Shown here: piece after piece, positions 17,660-27,930 of the stretch
Numbering within the stretch: position 1 is the first letter of the stretch
Layout of the letters: each line of letters starts with the position of its first letter
DNA from: Frondihabitans sp. PAMC 28766
GTDB taxonomy: Bacteria > Actinomycetota > Actinomycetes > Actinomycetales > Microbacteriaceae
Reading direction: 5' to 3'
NCBI RefSeq assembly: GCF_001577365.1
Contig: NZ_CP014513.1
Location: 2,604,001 to 2,668,000 of the forward strand
Length of the DNA: 64,000 nucleotides
Made by a program: the position numbers and the translations under genes
Notes under the pieces: model-generated
Databases searched by the model: none
What the model was told of the DNA's origin: nothing
The model's input: the letters and a program-made list of their open reading frames with translations, nothing else

Positions 17660-17743
17660 CTGTCGGCTCCGCGAGATGGCCTGTCCGACGCTCGGTGCCG
17701 CGTGATCCTGTCGGAGAGGCCATCTCGCGCCGAAGCACGACAG
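17660..17743. repeat. 84-bp imperfect palindrome in the intergenic gap
   Basis: Arms GCGAGATGGCCTGTCCGAC (17671-17689) and its complement (17710-17728) differ at one position, around a 20-nt loop; a second pair, CTGTCG / CGACAG, brackets the whole. The stem is far longer than needed for a terminator. The gap 17616-17788 holds no other feature apart from an 11-bp direct repeat, TCAGACGGCGC (17748 and 17789). It could terminate the ABC ATPase transcript or be a palindromic repeat unit. Confidence 0.6.
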
Positions 17744-17788
17744 CGAGTCAGACGGCGCCTGCGCTCAGCGGAGCGGCCGCCCGACTGC

Positions 17789-18571
17789 TCAGACGGCGCG
17801 AGCCGTGTAGCGGCCCTCGGCCGACGCGACCGAGAGCCGCAGCCCGAAGGTCTCGCCGAGGGTCTCGGCGGTCAGCACGTCGGCGAGGGGGCCAGCGGCC
17901 TGCACCTCGCCGTGGGCGAGCAGCAGGGCGTGCGTGAACCCGCGTGGGATCTCCTCGACGTGGTGCGTCACCATCACGATGGCCGGTGCGCCTTCGCTCG
18001 AGGCGTAGCCGCCGAGCATCTGCAGCAGCTCTTCGCGGGCGCCGAGATCGAGCGACGCGGCGGGCTCGTCGAGCAGCAGTAGCTCGGGGTCGGTCATGAC
18101 GGCGCGGGCGATCTGCACGCGCTTCTGCTCGCCGTCGCTGAGCTCGCCGAAGGGGCGCTCAGAGAGGTGGTCGAGCTTCCACTCGTCGAGCACGCGGTGC
18201 GCGCGGCGCACGTCGACGCCCTCGTACTCTTCGTTCCAGCGGCCCGTCACCGAGTAGGCGGCGGTCAGCACGACATCGACGACCTTCTCTTTCGGCGGAA
18301 TGCGGCGCGCGATCGTCGTCGACGCGAAACCGAGGCGCGGGCGCAGCTCGAACAGGTCGGCGCTGCCGACGTCTTCGCCCAGGATCTGCACGCCGCCGGA
18401 GGACGGGTGGGTCTGGGCGGCGGCCATCTGCAGCACCGTGGTCTTGCCGGCGCCGTTCGGCCCGAGCACCACCCAGCGCTCGTCGGAGTCGACCGTCCAC
18501 GAGACGTCGTTCACGATTCGCGAGCCATTCCGGACGACGGACACATCGGTGAGCTGCAGAACGGTGGGCAT
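17789..18571 (-). CDS. ABC transporter ATP-binding protein
   Basis: A 260-residue ABC ATPase with Walker [10 protein letters not shown] (about 38-46), Q-loop region, signature [15 protein letters not shown] (a variant with D in place of the usual G) and Walker [13 protein letters not shown] followed by the switch His in [11 protein letters not shown]. No permease gene is beside it, so the membrane partner, if any, is elsewhere. It may instead be a soluble regulator. The ATG is 6 nt after a TAGAGT box (leaderless). It lies downstream of glgM in the opposite order, with a separate promoter. Confidence 0.85.
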   Translation of the reverse strand: MPTVLQLTDVSVVRNGSRIVNDVSWTVDSDERWVVLGPNGAGKTTVLQMAAAQTHPSSGGVQILGEDVGSADLFELRPRLGFASTTIARRIPPKEKVVDVVLTAAYSVTGRWNEEYEGVDVRRAHRVLDEWKLDHLSERPFGELSDGEQKRVQIARAVMTDPELLLLDEPAASLDLGAREELLQMLGGYASSEGAPAIVMVTHHVEEIPRGFTHALLLAHGEVQAAGPLADVLTAETLGETFGLRLSVASAEGRYTARAV

Positions 18572-18577
18572 GTCTGA

Positions 18578-18583
18578 ACTCTA
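18578..18583 (-). promoter_or_regulatory. -10 box of a leaderless promoter
   Basis: TAGAGT on the minus strand, 6 nt before the ATG of the ABC ATPase gene. Confidence 0.5.
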
Positions 18584-18636
18584 TTCCACGAGACCCGCCC
18601 ACACGCCGCACGACAGCGGCCTGTGGAGAAGCAGGA

Positions 18637-19818
18637 TCAGACGAGCGAGCGGTACACCTCGAGAGTGCGCTCGGCGATGCCGGCCCAGCTGAAATCGAGC
18701 TCGGCGCGGGCGCGGCCGGCGCGACCCATGAGAGCGGCGAGGCCGGGGTCGGCCACCGTCTCCGTCAGTGCCGCGGCGAGATCCTGCACGAACCCGTCGG
18801 GGTCCAGTGGTGTGCCGGTGCCGTCCGTCGCCTGCTCGATGGGCACCAGGCGCCCCGTGAGGCCGTCGGCGACGACCTCGGGGATGCCGCCGGTCGCGGT
18901 TCCGACGACGGGCAGACCGCAGGCCATGGCCTCGAGGTTGACGATGCCGAGGGGCTCGTAGATCGACGGGCAGACGAACACCGTGGCGCTCGACAGCACG
19001 GCGCAGAGCTCGTTGCGGGGCAGGATGCGCTCGACCCAGACGACGCCCGAGCGGGTCTCCTGCAACTCGTGCACGAGCCCGGTGACTTCCGCCATGATCT
19101 CGGGCGTGTCAGGGGCGCCGGCGCACAGGATCAGCTGAACGTCGTCGGGCAGGAGGGCGGCGGCTCGCAGCAGGTAGGGCAGACCCTTCTGGCGCGTGAT
19201 GCGGCCCACGAAGACGACGGCGGGGCGATCGGGGTCGATGCCGAGCGATCGCACGAGCTCGGGCTCGTCGAGACGGCGCCACGACTCGAGGTCGATCCCG
19301 TTGTAGACGACGCTGACCTTGCCCGCGTCGATCTGCGGGTAGGAGCGCAGGATGTCGCGGCGCATGCCGTCGCTCACGGCGATCACGTGGTCGGCGGTTT
19401 CGTAGGCCTGCCGCTCGATCCAGCTCGAGACTCGGTAGCCTCCGCCGAGCTGCTCGGCCTTCCACGGTCGCAGGGGCTCGAGCGAATGCGCGGTGAGCAC
19501 GTGGGGCACGTCGTGCAGCATCTGAGCGAGTTGGCCGGCCGCGTTGGCGTACCAGGTGTGCGAGTGCACCACGTCGGCGCCGGCCGTGTCCTGCGCGATG
19601 CGGACGTCGACGCCGAGGGTCTTGAGTGCGCCGTTGGCGTTCTCGAGCCCGACGAGATCGGGGTAGCCGGTGGTGTCCTGCTCGTCGATCGCGTGTCCGA
19701 AGGCCCGCACCTGCACCTCGATCGACGGACGCAGTGCCTTGACGAGCTCGGTCACGTGGACGCCCGCCCCACCGTAGACGTTCGGAGGGTATTCCTTGGT
19801 GATCACATCGACTCGCAC
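18637..19818 (-). CDS. glgM: GT4 glycosyltransferase: alpha-maltose-1-phosphate synthase (GlgM, annotated GlgA in many genomes)
   Basis: A 393-residue GT-B enzyme with the actinobacterial glycogen-synthase signature: [20 protein letters not shown] at the N-terminus, [24 protein letters not shown] at the domain border and the donor site [19 protein letters not shown]. In Mycobacterium tuberculosis the orthologous gene Rv1212c is divergent from glgC as here, and the enzyme makes maltose-1-phosphate from ADP-glucose and glucose-1-phosphate. I infer the same activity; a classical glycogen synthase would be the alternative. The GTG at 19818 is 7 nt after a TACGGT box. Confidence 0.88.
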   Translation of the reverse strand: MRVDVITKEYPPNVYGGAGVHVTELVKALRPSIEVQVRAFGHAIDEQDTTGYPDLVGLENANGALKTLGVDVRIAQDTAGADVVHSHTWYANAAGQLAQMLHDVPHVLTAHSLEPLRPWKAEQLGGGYRVSSWIERQAYETADHVIAVSDGMRRDILRSYPQIDAGKVSVVYNGIDLESWRRLDEPELVRSLGIDPDRPAVVFVGRITRQKGLPYLLRAAALLPDDVQLILCAGAPDTPEIMAEVTGLVHELQETRSGVVWVERILPRNELCAVLSSATVFVCPSIYEPLGIVNLEAMACGLPVVGTATGGIPEVVADGLTGRLVPIEQATDGTGTPLDPDGFVQDLAAALTETVADPGLAALMGRAGRARAELDFSWAGIAERTLEVYRSLV

Positions 19819-19825
19819 GGCCCTT

Positions 19826-19859
19826 ACCGTAGTCGCCCGGATGCGAAACGTGCCATTCT
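19826..19859. promoter_or_regulatory. Divergent leaderless promoters of glgM and glgC
   Basis: TACGGT (minus strand, 19826-19831) is 7 nt before the glgM GTG. CATTCT (plus strand, 19854-19859) is 7 nt before the glgC ATG. Each -10 box falls in the -35 zone of the other promoter, so the two transcription starts, 48 bp apart, should compete. Confidence 0.45.
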
Positions 19860-19866
19860 GACCTAC

Positions 19867-21108
19867 ATGGCATCGAAGAAGATTTTCGGCATCGTCCTCG
19901 CCGGCGGAGAGGGCAAGCGACTGATGCCCCTCACCGCCGACCGCGCCAAGCCCGCGGTCCCGTTCGGCGGAAACTACCGGCTCATCGACTTCGCGCTGTC
20001 GAATCTCATCAACTCGGGGCTGCGCCAGATCGTCGTGCTGACCCAGTACAAATCGCACAGCCTCGACCGACACGTGTCGCAGACGTGGAGCATCGAGGGC
20101 CTCCTCGGCGCCTACGTCGCATCCGTGCCCGCGCAGCAACGCCTCGGCAAGCGCTGGTACGCCGGCAGCGCCGACGCGATCCTCCAGAGCCTCAACCTCG
20201 TGCGCGACGAGAAGCCCGACATCATCGTCGTGGTCGGCGCCGACCACGTCTACCGCATGGACTTCGCCCAGATGGTCGAGGCGCACATCGCCTCGGGCAA
20301 GAGCGCCACCGTGGCCGCTATCCGCCAGCCGATCTCGCTCGCCGACCAGTTCGGTGTCATCCAGGTCAAAGACGACGACCCCACGCTCATCGACGCCTTC
20401 CTCGAGAAGCCGACCGATGCCAAGGGCCTCGCCGACTCCCCCGACGAGGTGCTGGCCTCGATGGGCAACTACATCTTCAACGCCGACGCGCTCATCGACG
20501 CAGTCCTCCGCGACGGCGAGAACCCCGCTTCGAACCACGACATGGGCGGCGACATCATCCCCGACTTCGTGTCGCGCGGCGACGCCGCCGTCTACGACCT
20601 GAAGCGCAACGACGTGCCGGGCTCCACCGAGCGCGACCGCTACTACTGGCGCGACGTCGGCACCATCGAGTCGTTCTACGACGCCCACCGCGACCTCATC
20701 GCGGCGCTCCCGGTGTTCAACCTCTACAACACCGCGTGGCCGATCTTCAGCCAGCAGCTCAACTCGCCGCCCGCGAAGTTCGGGCGCGACGAGCACGGCA
20801 ACCCGGGCTCGCTCATCGACTCGATCGTGTCGCTCGGCACCGTCTCGATCGGCTCGCATATCGAGCGCAGCGTCGTCGGCCCGTGGAACACCCTCGATTC
20901 AGGATCACGGGTGGTCGACTCGGTGCTCTTCGACCGCATCTACGTAGGCAAGAACTCCATCGTCAACCGCGCGATCCTCGACAAAGACGTGGTCATCGCC
21001 GACGGCGCCCACGTCGGGCTCGACGCCGAGGCCGACCGGGCCCGCGGCTTCACCGTGACTCCGTCGGGCATCACCGTCGTCGGCAAGGGCGTTCGCATCG
21101 AACAATAG
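19867..21108 (+). CDS. glgC: Glucose-1-phosphate adenylyltransferase (ADP-glucose pyrophosphorylase)
   Basis: A 413-residue enzyme that makes ADP-glucose from ATP and glucose-1-phosphate, the committed step to glycogen-like glucan. The nucleotide loop [28 protein letters not shown] (catalytic Asp), FLEKP, and the Glu/Lys-containing MGNYIFNAD are in place, and a left-handed beta-helix forms the C-terminus ([24 protein letters not shown]). The ATG at 19867 is 7 nt after a -10-like CATTCT. It supplies the donor for the divergent glgM product. Confidence 0.95.
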   Translation: MASKKIFGIVLAGGEGKRLMPLTADRAKPAVPFGGNYRLIDFALSNLINSGLRQIVVLTQYKSHSLDRHVSQTWSIEGLLGAYVASVPAQQRLGKRWYAGSADAILQSLNLVRDEKPDIIVVVGADHVYRMDFAQMVEAHIASGKSATVAAIRQPISLADQFGVIQVKDDDPTLIDAFLEKPTDAKGLADSPDEVLASMGNYIFNADALIDAVLRDGENPASNHDMGGDIIPDFVSRGDAAVYDLKRNDVPGSTERDRYYWRDVGTIESFYDAHRDLIAALPVFNLYNTAWPIFSQQLNSPPAKFGRDEHGNPGSLIDSIVSLGTVSIGSHIERSVVGPWNTLDSGSRVVDSVLFDRIYVGKNSIVNRAILDKDVVIADGAHVGLDAEADRARGFTVTPSGITVVGKGVRIEQ

Positions 21109-21141
21109 GTCGGGCCGACGTCACCCGGGTTCCGCCGCCAC

Positions 21142-21147
21142 TACCCT
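21142..21147 (+). promoter_or_regulatory. -10 box of a leaderless promoter
   Basis: TACCCT, 6 nt before the GTG start of serB. Confidence 0.5.
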
Positions 21148-21153
21148 GGTTCG

Positions 21154-21792
21154 GTGCCGCGCTTCCTCGTAGTCCTCGACGTCGACTCCACGCTCATCGA
21201 GAACGAGGTGATCGAGCTCCTCGCCGAGCGCGCCGGCAGCCACGACGAGGTCCGCGACATCACCGAGCGGGCGATGGCTGGTGAGCTCGACTTCAGCGAG
21301 AGCCTCCGTGAGAGGGTCGCGACCCTGGCGGGGCTGCACGTCAGCGTCTTCGCCGACGCGGGGCGTCGCATCCTGGTGACCCATGGGGTGCCCGAAATGG
21401 TCGCGGGCGTGCACGCCGCGGGTGGGCTCGTCGGCGTGGTCTCGGGCGGGTTCCACGAGCTCGTCGACCCTCTCGCCGCGTCGCTCGGTCTCGACTTCTG
21501 GCGCGCGAACCGCCTGTCGGTGGCCGATGGGCTGCTGACGGGCGCGGTCGACGGGCCGATCGTCGACGCCCATGCGAAGGCCGAGGCCCTGATCGAGTGG
21601 GCACAGGATGCGACGGTGCCACTGGCCCGCACGGTCGCGATCGGCGACGGCGCGAACGACCTCGAGATGATGGCCGTCGCCGGCCTCTCGGTCGCCTTCG
21701 ACGCCAAACCGCGCGTGCGGGCCGCCGCCGACGTCGCGATGAACGTGCGCGACCTGTCGCAGGTGCTGCCGCTGCTCGGCCTCCGCGGCTGA
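21154..21792 (+). CDS. serB: Phosphoserine phosphatase
   Basis: A 212-residue HAD phosphatase that performs the last step of serine synthesis. Motif I is VVLDVDSTLIENE with the nucleophile Asp and substrate-contacting Glu, motif II is VVSGGFHELV, and motif III/IV is VAIGDGANDLEMM. The N-terminal ACT domain of longer SerB proteins is absent, as in the short form. GTG 21154 is 6 nt after TACCCT. A palindromic repeat copy begins 23 bp after the stop codon. Confidence 0.92.
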   Translation: MPRFLVVLDVDSTLIENEVIELLAERAGSHDEVRDITERAMAGELDFSESLRERVATLAGLHVSVFADAGRRILVTHGVPEMVAGVHAAGGLVGVVSGGFHELVDPLAASLGLDFWRANRLSVADGLLTGAVDGPIVDAHAKAEALIEWAQDATVPLARTVAIGDGANDLEMMAVAGLSVAFDAKPRVRAAADVAMNVRDLSQVLPLLGLRG

Positions 21793-21814
21793 GCGGCCGC
21801 CCGTCCCCTCCCGC

Positions 21815-21912
21815 CGCGAAATCGCGACCGATTCGCCGGGCCAGTCACACCGTTACTGCCGTCCGGTGGTGTCTGACGGATATCGGTCGCGATTCCGCGA
21901 CCAGGGGTACGG
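21815..21912 (+). repeat. 98-bp palindromic repeat, copy 1
   Basis: Begins CGCGAAATCGCGACCGA (21815-21831) and ends with the inverted arm TCGGTCGCGATTCCGCG (21883-21899, one mismatch), followed by CAGGGGTACGG. A second copy of the same length and orientation lies at 22783-22880; about 84 of 99 aligned positions agree by hand. The conserved centre includes CCGTTACTGCCGT. Confidence 0.85.
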
Positions 21913-21926
21913 TCGAAGTCAGTTCA

Positions 21927-21938
21927 TCAGCTAGCTGA
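21927..21938. promoter_or_regulatory. Perfect 12-bp palindrome, MarR-type operator candidate
   Basis: TCAGCTAGCTGA lies 18 bp before the TspO-like start codon, just upstream of its ribosome site. AT-containing AGCTAGCT cores of this kind are typical of MarR-family operators. No MarR gene is in the window. Confidence 0.45.
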
Positions 21939-21956
21939 CTAATTCTGGAGGCCGCC

Positions 21957-22778
21957 ATGTCGCCCGCATCCACCGCCGCACCCGACCGCGACAGCACCCG
22001 CCAGATCGTCGTCGTCGTCAGCGCCGTCCTGGCGATCGTCGGCGCCTTCGCCGGGTCGGGCGTGCTCTTCGGCACGCCGATCAACGAGGCGGCCGGCGGG
22101 GCTCTCGCAGCCGACGCCACGCTCATCGCGCCCGGCACCGGCGCCTTCCAGATCTGGGGCCTCATCTATCTCGGCCTCGTCGTCTACGCCGTGTGGCAGC
22201 TGCTTCCGTCGCAGCGCCACGCCGAGCGCCACCGCCGTCTCGGCTATCTCGTGGCGGTGTCTCTGCTGCTCAACGCCGCCTGGATCCTGAGCATCCAGTT
22301 CGACCTGCTGTGGCTCAGCGTTCCCGTGATCGCCGCCCTGCTGATCGTGCTCGGCGTGGCGTTCGTGCGAGCCGTGCGCACTCGCGCATCCGGGCCTGCC
22401 GACGTCGTCGTCACCGACGGCACGATCGGCCTGTACCTCGGCTGGGTCTGCGTCGCGACGGCGGCGAACATCACCGCGTGGCTTCAGGCCTCAGGATTCC
22501 AGGGGGTGGGCATCGCCCCCGCCGCCTGGGCCGTCGTCGTCCTCGCCGTGGCTGCTGCGGTCGGCGTCCTTCTGGCCGTCGTGGGTCGCGGCCGCATCGC
22601 GCCCATGCTCTCGCTGGGCTGGGGTCTCGCGTGGGTCGCCGAGGCTCGCCTCAGCGGCGATCTGCTCTCGTCGCCCACGGCGGTGGCCGCGATCCTGGCC
22701 ACGGTCGTCGTGGTGATCGCCACCGTGGCCCTGCGCGTCGGCGCACGTCGGCACCCGTCAGTCGTGGCCGCACGGTAG
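21957..22778 (+). CDS. TspO/MBR-like integral membrane protein
   Basis: A 273-residue protein with about eight hydrophobic segments. The stretch FQIWGLIYLGLVVYAVWQLLPSQ followed by LLNAAWILSI and DGTIGLYLGWVCVATAANI resembles the tryptophan-rich sensory protein (TspO) family, whose members bind porphyrins and modulate stress responses; it is longer than the 150-190 aa classical form by two or three extra C-terminal helices. CTGGAGG precedes the ATG. The gene sits alone between two copies of a palindromic repeat, with an operator-like palindrome in front. Assignment rests on motif similarity only. Confidence 0.7.
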   Translation: MSPASTAAPDRDSTRQIVVVVSAVLAIVGAFAGSGVLFGTPINEAAGGALAADATLIAPGTGAFQIWGLIYLGLVVYAVWQLLPSQRHAERHRRLGYLVAVSLLLNAAWILSIQFDLLWLSVPVIAALLIVLGVAFVRAVRTRASGPADVVVTDGTIGLYLGWVCVATAANITAWLQASGFQGVGIAPAAWAVVVLAVAAAVGVLLAVVGRGRIAPMLSLGWGLAWVAEARLSGDLLSSPTAVAAILATVVVVIATVALRVGARRHPSVVAAR

Positions 22779-22782
22779 TGAT

Positions 22783-22880
22783 CGCGAAATCGCGACCGAT
22801 TCGGCACCCGAGTCACATCCGTTACTGCCGTTCGGCGGTGTCCGGCGGGGTTCGGTCGCGATTTCGCGACAGGGGTACGG
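22783..22880 (+). repeat. 98-bp palindromic repeat, copy 2
   Basis: Arms are 18 bp and perfect (22782-22799 and 22852-22869, CGCGAAATCGCGACCGA and complement) around a ~52-nt centre that again contains CCGTTACTGCCGT. It follows the TspO-like stop codon by 4 bp and converges on fabG. Confidence 0.85.
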
Positions 22881-22906
22881 GCAGGGGCCGAGACAGGGAC
22901 GCGGGG

Positions 22907-23617
22907 CTAGTGGCCCATCCCGAGGCCGCCGTCGACCGGGATGACGGCGCCCGAGATGTACGAGGCGTCGTCGGAGGCGAGCCACGTGACGGCCTTCGAC
23001 ACGTCGTCCGTCGAGCCGAAGCGCCCGGCGGGGATCGACTTCTTGTAGTCGGCCTGCTGGGCCTCGGGCAGCACGGCCGTCATGTCGGTCTCGATGAAGC
23101 CGGGCGCGACCACGTTCGCCGTGATGCCGCGGGCACCGAGCTCGCGGGTGATCGATCGGGCGAAGCCGACGAGGCCGCTCTTGGAGGCGGCGTAGTTCGC
23201 CTGGCCGGCCCCGCCGTAGAGGCCCACGACGCTCGAGATCAGCACGATGCGGCCGAAGCGCGCCTTGAGCATCCCCTTCGACGCGCGCTTCACGACGCGG
23301 AAGGCGCCGCCGAGGTTGGTGTCGAGCACCGACGTGAAGTCGTCGTCCGACATGCGCATCAGCAGGGTGTCCCTGGTGATGCCGGCGTTGGCCACGACGA
23401 CTTCGACCGGGCCGAGAGTCGACTCGATCTCGGTGAAGGCGCGGTCGATCGACTCGGAGTCCGTCATCTCGGCCCGGACGGTGAGCGCGCCCTCGGGGCC
23501 CTCGCCCGATCGGGCCGTCACGGCGACGCGGTGGCCGTCGGCGACGAACTGCTGCGCGATGGCGAAACCGATTCCGCGGTTTCCGCCGGTGACCAGGACG
23601 GTGCGGGGCGTGGTCAT
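22907..23617 (-). CDS. fabG: 3-oxoacyl-[acyl-carrier-protein] reductase, SDR family
   Basis: A 236-residue classical short-chain dehydrogenase. The NADP-binding TGGNRGIGFAIA, VANAGI, catalytic Ser in ISSVVG, YAASKSG (Tyr and Lys) and the C-terminal SYISGAVIPVDGGLGMGH match FabG, which reduces 3-oxoacyl-ACP in fatty-acid synthesis. ATG 23617 with TTGGAG is chosen over an upstream in-frame start 26 codons earlier, which lacks SDR sequence. It is divergent from the DUF3099 gene. Confidence 0.88.
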   Translation of the reverse strand: MTTPRTVLVTGGNRGIGFAIAQQFVADGHRVAVTARSGEGPEGALTVRAEMTDSESIDRAFTEIESTLGPVEVVVANAGITRDTLLMRMSDDDFTSVLDTNLGGAFRVVKRASKGMLKARFGRIVLISSVVGLYGGAGQANYAASKSGLVGFARSITRELGARGITANVVAPGFIETDMTAVLPEAQQADYKKSIPAGRFGSTDDVSKAVTWLASDDASYISGAVIPVDGGLGMGH

Positions 23618-23766
23618 GGGTTTCTCCAAAGTCGTTCGAAAGCGAGAGACCTGCGGGGCCAGACACGGTGACCTCGACCGCAGGGCCGCCGACAAGCCTA
23701 GTGTCGCGGTGAGAACGACTTAGCATTAGATGCACCTCTTTTCCATGAGATGCGCCCCCGACCGAG

Positions 23767-24300
23767 ATGCGCGAAGCCCGTGAGTTGATGAGCCCCAAGA
23801 CGAAGAAGATGCGTGTGACGCCGATGACCGGCACGTCGAACACGATCACCAGCCTGCCGCCGGCGCCGGTCGACGAGCGTCACGGCCGCATGGTGCGCTA
23901 CTCGATCTCGATGGGCATCCGCATGGTGTGCATCATCGTCATCTTCTTCGTGCCGGGTTGGTGGCGCTTCGTCCCCGCCATCGCCGCGATCGTCCTGCCG
24001 TACATCGCCGTGGTGCTCGCCAACGCCGGACACGACGGCACTCCAGGCGAGGTCGAGCGGCCGGGCGGCGTGGAACTCTACCAAGAGCCGACGGCCTTCC
24101 CGGGCTACGGCCGACCGACGCCCGAAGGGGCCGCGCCTTCGGCCCCGGGCTCGTCGAACCGCAGCTCCGAAGCCCCGCCCCGACGTGCCACGTACACGGC
24201 CGACGGCTATGTCGCACCCAGGCGGGCTGCTCCCCCGGCCGGCGGGTACACACCCCCTCCGAGCGGCTCCAACGGCGAGCCGCGACCCGACCAGAAGTGA
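23767..24300 (+). CDS. DUF3099 family membrane protein
   Basis: A protein of up to 177 aa with the DUF3099 core: ITSLPPAPVDERHGRMVRYS, then two transmembrane segments (MGIRMVCIIVIFFVPGWW and FVPAIAAIVLPYIAVVLA), and a disordered Pro/Ser/Gly-rich cytoplasmic or surface tail. Function unknown. The start is uncertain: ATGs at 23767, 23788, 23809 and 23824 are all in frame and the domain itself begins only after 23824. The stop overlaps the next start (GTGA), so it forms one operon with the small Cys/His protein and the SURF1 gene, hinting at a link to respiratory-chain assembly. Confidence 0.8.
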   Translation: MREARELMSPKTKKMRVTPMTGTSNTITSLPPAPVDERHGRMVRYSISMGIRMVCIIVIFFVPGWWRFVPAIAAIVLPYIAVVLANAGHDGTPGEVERPGGVELYQEPTAFPGYGRPTPEGAAPSAPGSSNRSSEAPPRRATYTADGYVAPRRAAPPAGGYTPPPSGSNGEPRPDQK

Positions 24301-24542
24301 TCCTCGGCGGTACCGGCCCCGCCACCCCGCAGTGCTCGCGGGCCGGGTGCCGGGAAGACGCGACTCGCGCCGTCCATTGGAGGAACCCGAGGATCCACGC
24401 GCTCGACCGGGTGAAGACCTGGGCGGCCTGCGACGAGCACGTAGACTTTCTCGAAGGATTCCTGCGGTCGCGCGACTTCCCGGTCGTCGTCACCGCCATT
24501 GGTGAGACCGTCGACTCGGTCGGAGCGGAGGCGACGCCTTGA
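24297..24542 (+). CDS. Small Cys/His protein of unknown function, coupled to SURF1
   Basis: An 81-residue soluble protein. CSRAGC (C-x4-C) near residue 12 and CDEH (C-x2-H) near residue 48, separated by VHWRNPRIHALDRVKTW, could bind one zinc or another metal. I recall the family only as uncharacterised conserved actinobacterial proteins. The GTG start overlaps the stop of the DUF3099 gene, and its stop overlaps the TTG start of the SURF1-like gene (TTGA), so the three should be translated together. A role in cytochrome oxidase assembly is an inference from this position. Confidence 0.75.
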   Translation: MILGGTGPATPQCSRAGCREDATRAVHWRNPRIHALDRVKTWAACDEHVDFLEGFLRSRDFPVVVTAIGETVDSVGAEATP

Positions 24543-25423
24543 GAGAGTGGCGCTTCGTCCTGTCGAAGAAGTGGCTGGGCTACTTCGGCGTGGCATGCGT
24601 CTTCGCTCTCATCTGCGTCGTGCTGTCGCACTGGCAGTGGGATCGCCGGGCCGAGAACCTCGCCCTGCAGAATCGACTCGACACCAACTACAACGCCAAG
24701 CCGGTCGAGCTCTCGTCGATCCTGCCGCACCTCGACTCGTATTCGACAGCCGACGAGTTCAGGCCCGTCAGCATCAGGGGCCATTACCTGGTCGACCACA
24801 CCTATCTCGCGCGCGACATCAGCTACAACGGCTACCCCGGGTTCGACGTGCTGGTGCCCCTCGAGACGGCTTCGGGCGACGTCTTCATCGTCGACCGCGG
24901 CTGGGTCGCCACCGGCAACACGCACGACTACCCCGACTCGATCCCCGCCGCCCCGAAGGGCACCGTCACCGTCGTTGCCCGCTTGGCCGCGTCGCAGGGA
25001 GACGTGCCCGGGCGCACCGACCCTCCGGGCAACAAAGAGGTCGCGCGCATCCAGCCGGCCGACATCGCGAAGCGCATCGACATGCCCGCCTACACGGCCG
25101 CGTACGGCACGCTCAAGCACGAGACGCCCTCGGTCGCCACACTGCCCAAGGCGGCCCAGAAGCCGCAGGTCGACTGGTCGCTCAACCTCTCGTACGCGAT
25201 CCAGTGGGTGATGTTCGCCGTGGCCGCGTTCGGCTTCTTGGTCTATGTGATCCGGCAGGAGTACGACGTGCTCTACAGCGACGAGGAGGACCAGCGCTGG
25301 CTCGAAGAAGAGCGCGAGCGCAAGCGCCAGAGGCGCGGCCCGACCGATGCCGACATCGAGGACGACGAGCTCGACGAGGCCGGCTACGTGTCGTCACGCC
25401 CGGGCACCCGCATCAGTCGCTGA
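24539..25423 (+). CDS. SURF1-like cytochrome oxidase assembly protein
   Basis: A 294-residue member of the SURF1 family, involved in heme a insertion or assembly of cytochrome c oxidase. A transmembrane segment near residues 11-29 is followed by the SURF1 signature HWQWDRR, the periplasmic domain with PVSIRGHYL, FDVLVPLETASGDVFIVDRGWV, and a second segment near the end (YAIQWVMFAVAAFGFLVYV). A charged cytoplasmic tail ends the protein. The start is TTG at 24539, set by the 4-nt overlap with the upstream gene. ctaA and ctaB, for heme A synthesis, lie 7-10 kb away. Confidence 0.9.
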   Translation: MREWRFVLSKKWLGYFGVACVFALICVVLSHWQWDRRAENLALQNRLDTNYNAKPVELSSILPHLDSYSTADEFRPVSIRGHYLVDHTYLARDISYNGYPGFDVLVPLETASGDVFIVDRGWVATGNTHDYPDSIPAAPKGTVTVVARLAASQGDVPGRTDPPGNKEVARIQPADIAKRIDMPAYTAAYGTLKHETPSVATLPKAAQKPQVDWSLNLSYAIQWVMFAVAAFGFLVYVIRQEYDVLYSDEEDQRWLEEERERKRQRRGPTDADIEDDELDEAGYVSSRPGTRISR

Positions 25424-25434
25424 CTCCGGTTGAC

Positions 25435-25500
25435 CCGCACTTCGGGCGGCTTTCGGCACCTCGCCCAGGTGAGGTGCCGAAAGACCACCGGGAGGTGCGG
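25435..25500. terminator. Nested palindrome between convergent genes
   Basis: The inner perfect 13-bp stem CTTTCGGCACCTC / GAGGTGCCGAAAG (25450-25462 and 25471-25483, 8-nt loop) is enclosed by CCGCAC / GTGCGG (25435 and 25495). Located between the convergent SURF1 and ABC-F genes, so most likely a bidirectional terminator. Confidence 0.7.
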
Positions 25501-25517
25501 GGCCGGCGCGGAGGGCT

Positions 25518-27116
<1,599 letters not shown>

Positions 27117-27266
27117 AGCAAAAGTCCAATCATCTGAGGAGGTGTCCACAACGCCGCCCGCCGGTGGGCCGCCCCTAGGATGAAAGGGATCGATGCGTGG
27201 AACCGTCTTACGGGCGTGTTCATACAAGACAACGCGCCGATCGACCTACTTATTCTAGGAGATTCC

Positions 27267-27878
27267 ATGACGACCAACGCCCAGACCGCTCTGCGGCCGG
27301 TTCTCGCCGATCGATTCGTGCGCAAGAGCGTCGCCACCGACGTCGCCCTGATCGCGGGGGGCGTCGCCTTCGTCAGCCTTCTCGCGCAGGTCGAGATCCC
27401 GCTGTGGCCCGTGCCGATCACCGGCCAGACCCTTGCCGTCATGCTCGTCGGCGCAACACTCGGCGCCCGCCGCGGTGCCCTCTCGCTCACCGCGTACATG
27501 GTGCTCGGCCTCATCGGGCTCCCGATCTTCGCCGGCCACTCGACCGGCACCCTGTCGCTGCCGAGCTTCGGCTTCGTCATCGGTTTCATCCCGGCCGCCG
27601 CCGTCGTCGGCTGGCTGTCGCAGCGCAACTGGGACAAGCACGTCGTGCGATCGATCGCCGCATTCTTCCTCGCCAGCCTGATCCCGTTCGCCATCGGTCT
27701 GCCCTACCTCGCCGCATCGCTCGCCCAGCTGGGTCTCCCCCACGGTTTTGGCGCCGTCATGGCGGCCGGCTTCACCCCGTTCATCCTCGGCGGCATCGTC
27801 AAGTGGGTCATCGCGGCGGGGGCCCTGCCCCTCGCGTGGCGCGGCGCCCGTGCGCTCGGCGCCCGCCGCGACCGCTAG
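27267..27878 (+). CDS. bioY: Biotin transporter S component BioY
   Basis: A 203-residue integral membrane protein with six hydrophobic segments. Conserved BioY features are VEIPLWPVPITGQTLAVMLVGA and LGARRGALSLTAYMVLGLIGLP. It binds biotin and imports it, alone or with ECF energising units EcfA/EcfT, which are not in this window. AGGAG precedes the ATG, and TATTCT at about 27250 may be its -10 box. The gene stands alone, bounded by a terminator hairpin. Confidence 0.93.
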   Translation: MTTNAQTALRPVLADRFVRKSVATDVALIAGGVAFVSLLAQVEIPLWPVPITGQTLAVMLVGATLGARRGALSLTAYMVLGLIGLPIFAGHSTGTLSLPSFGFVIGFIPAAAVVGWLSQRNWDKHVVRSIAAFFLASLIPFAIGLPYLAASLAQLGLPHGFGAVMAAGFTPFILGGIVKWVIAAGALPLAWRGARALGARRDR

Positions 27879-27930
27879 CCGAGCCCGCCCGCTCTGCCTC
27901 GACCACCGGGCGACACCGCAGCCGACACGA

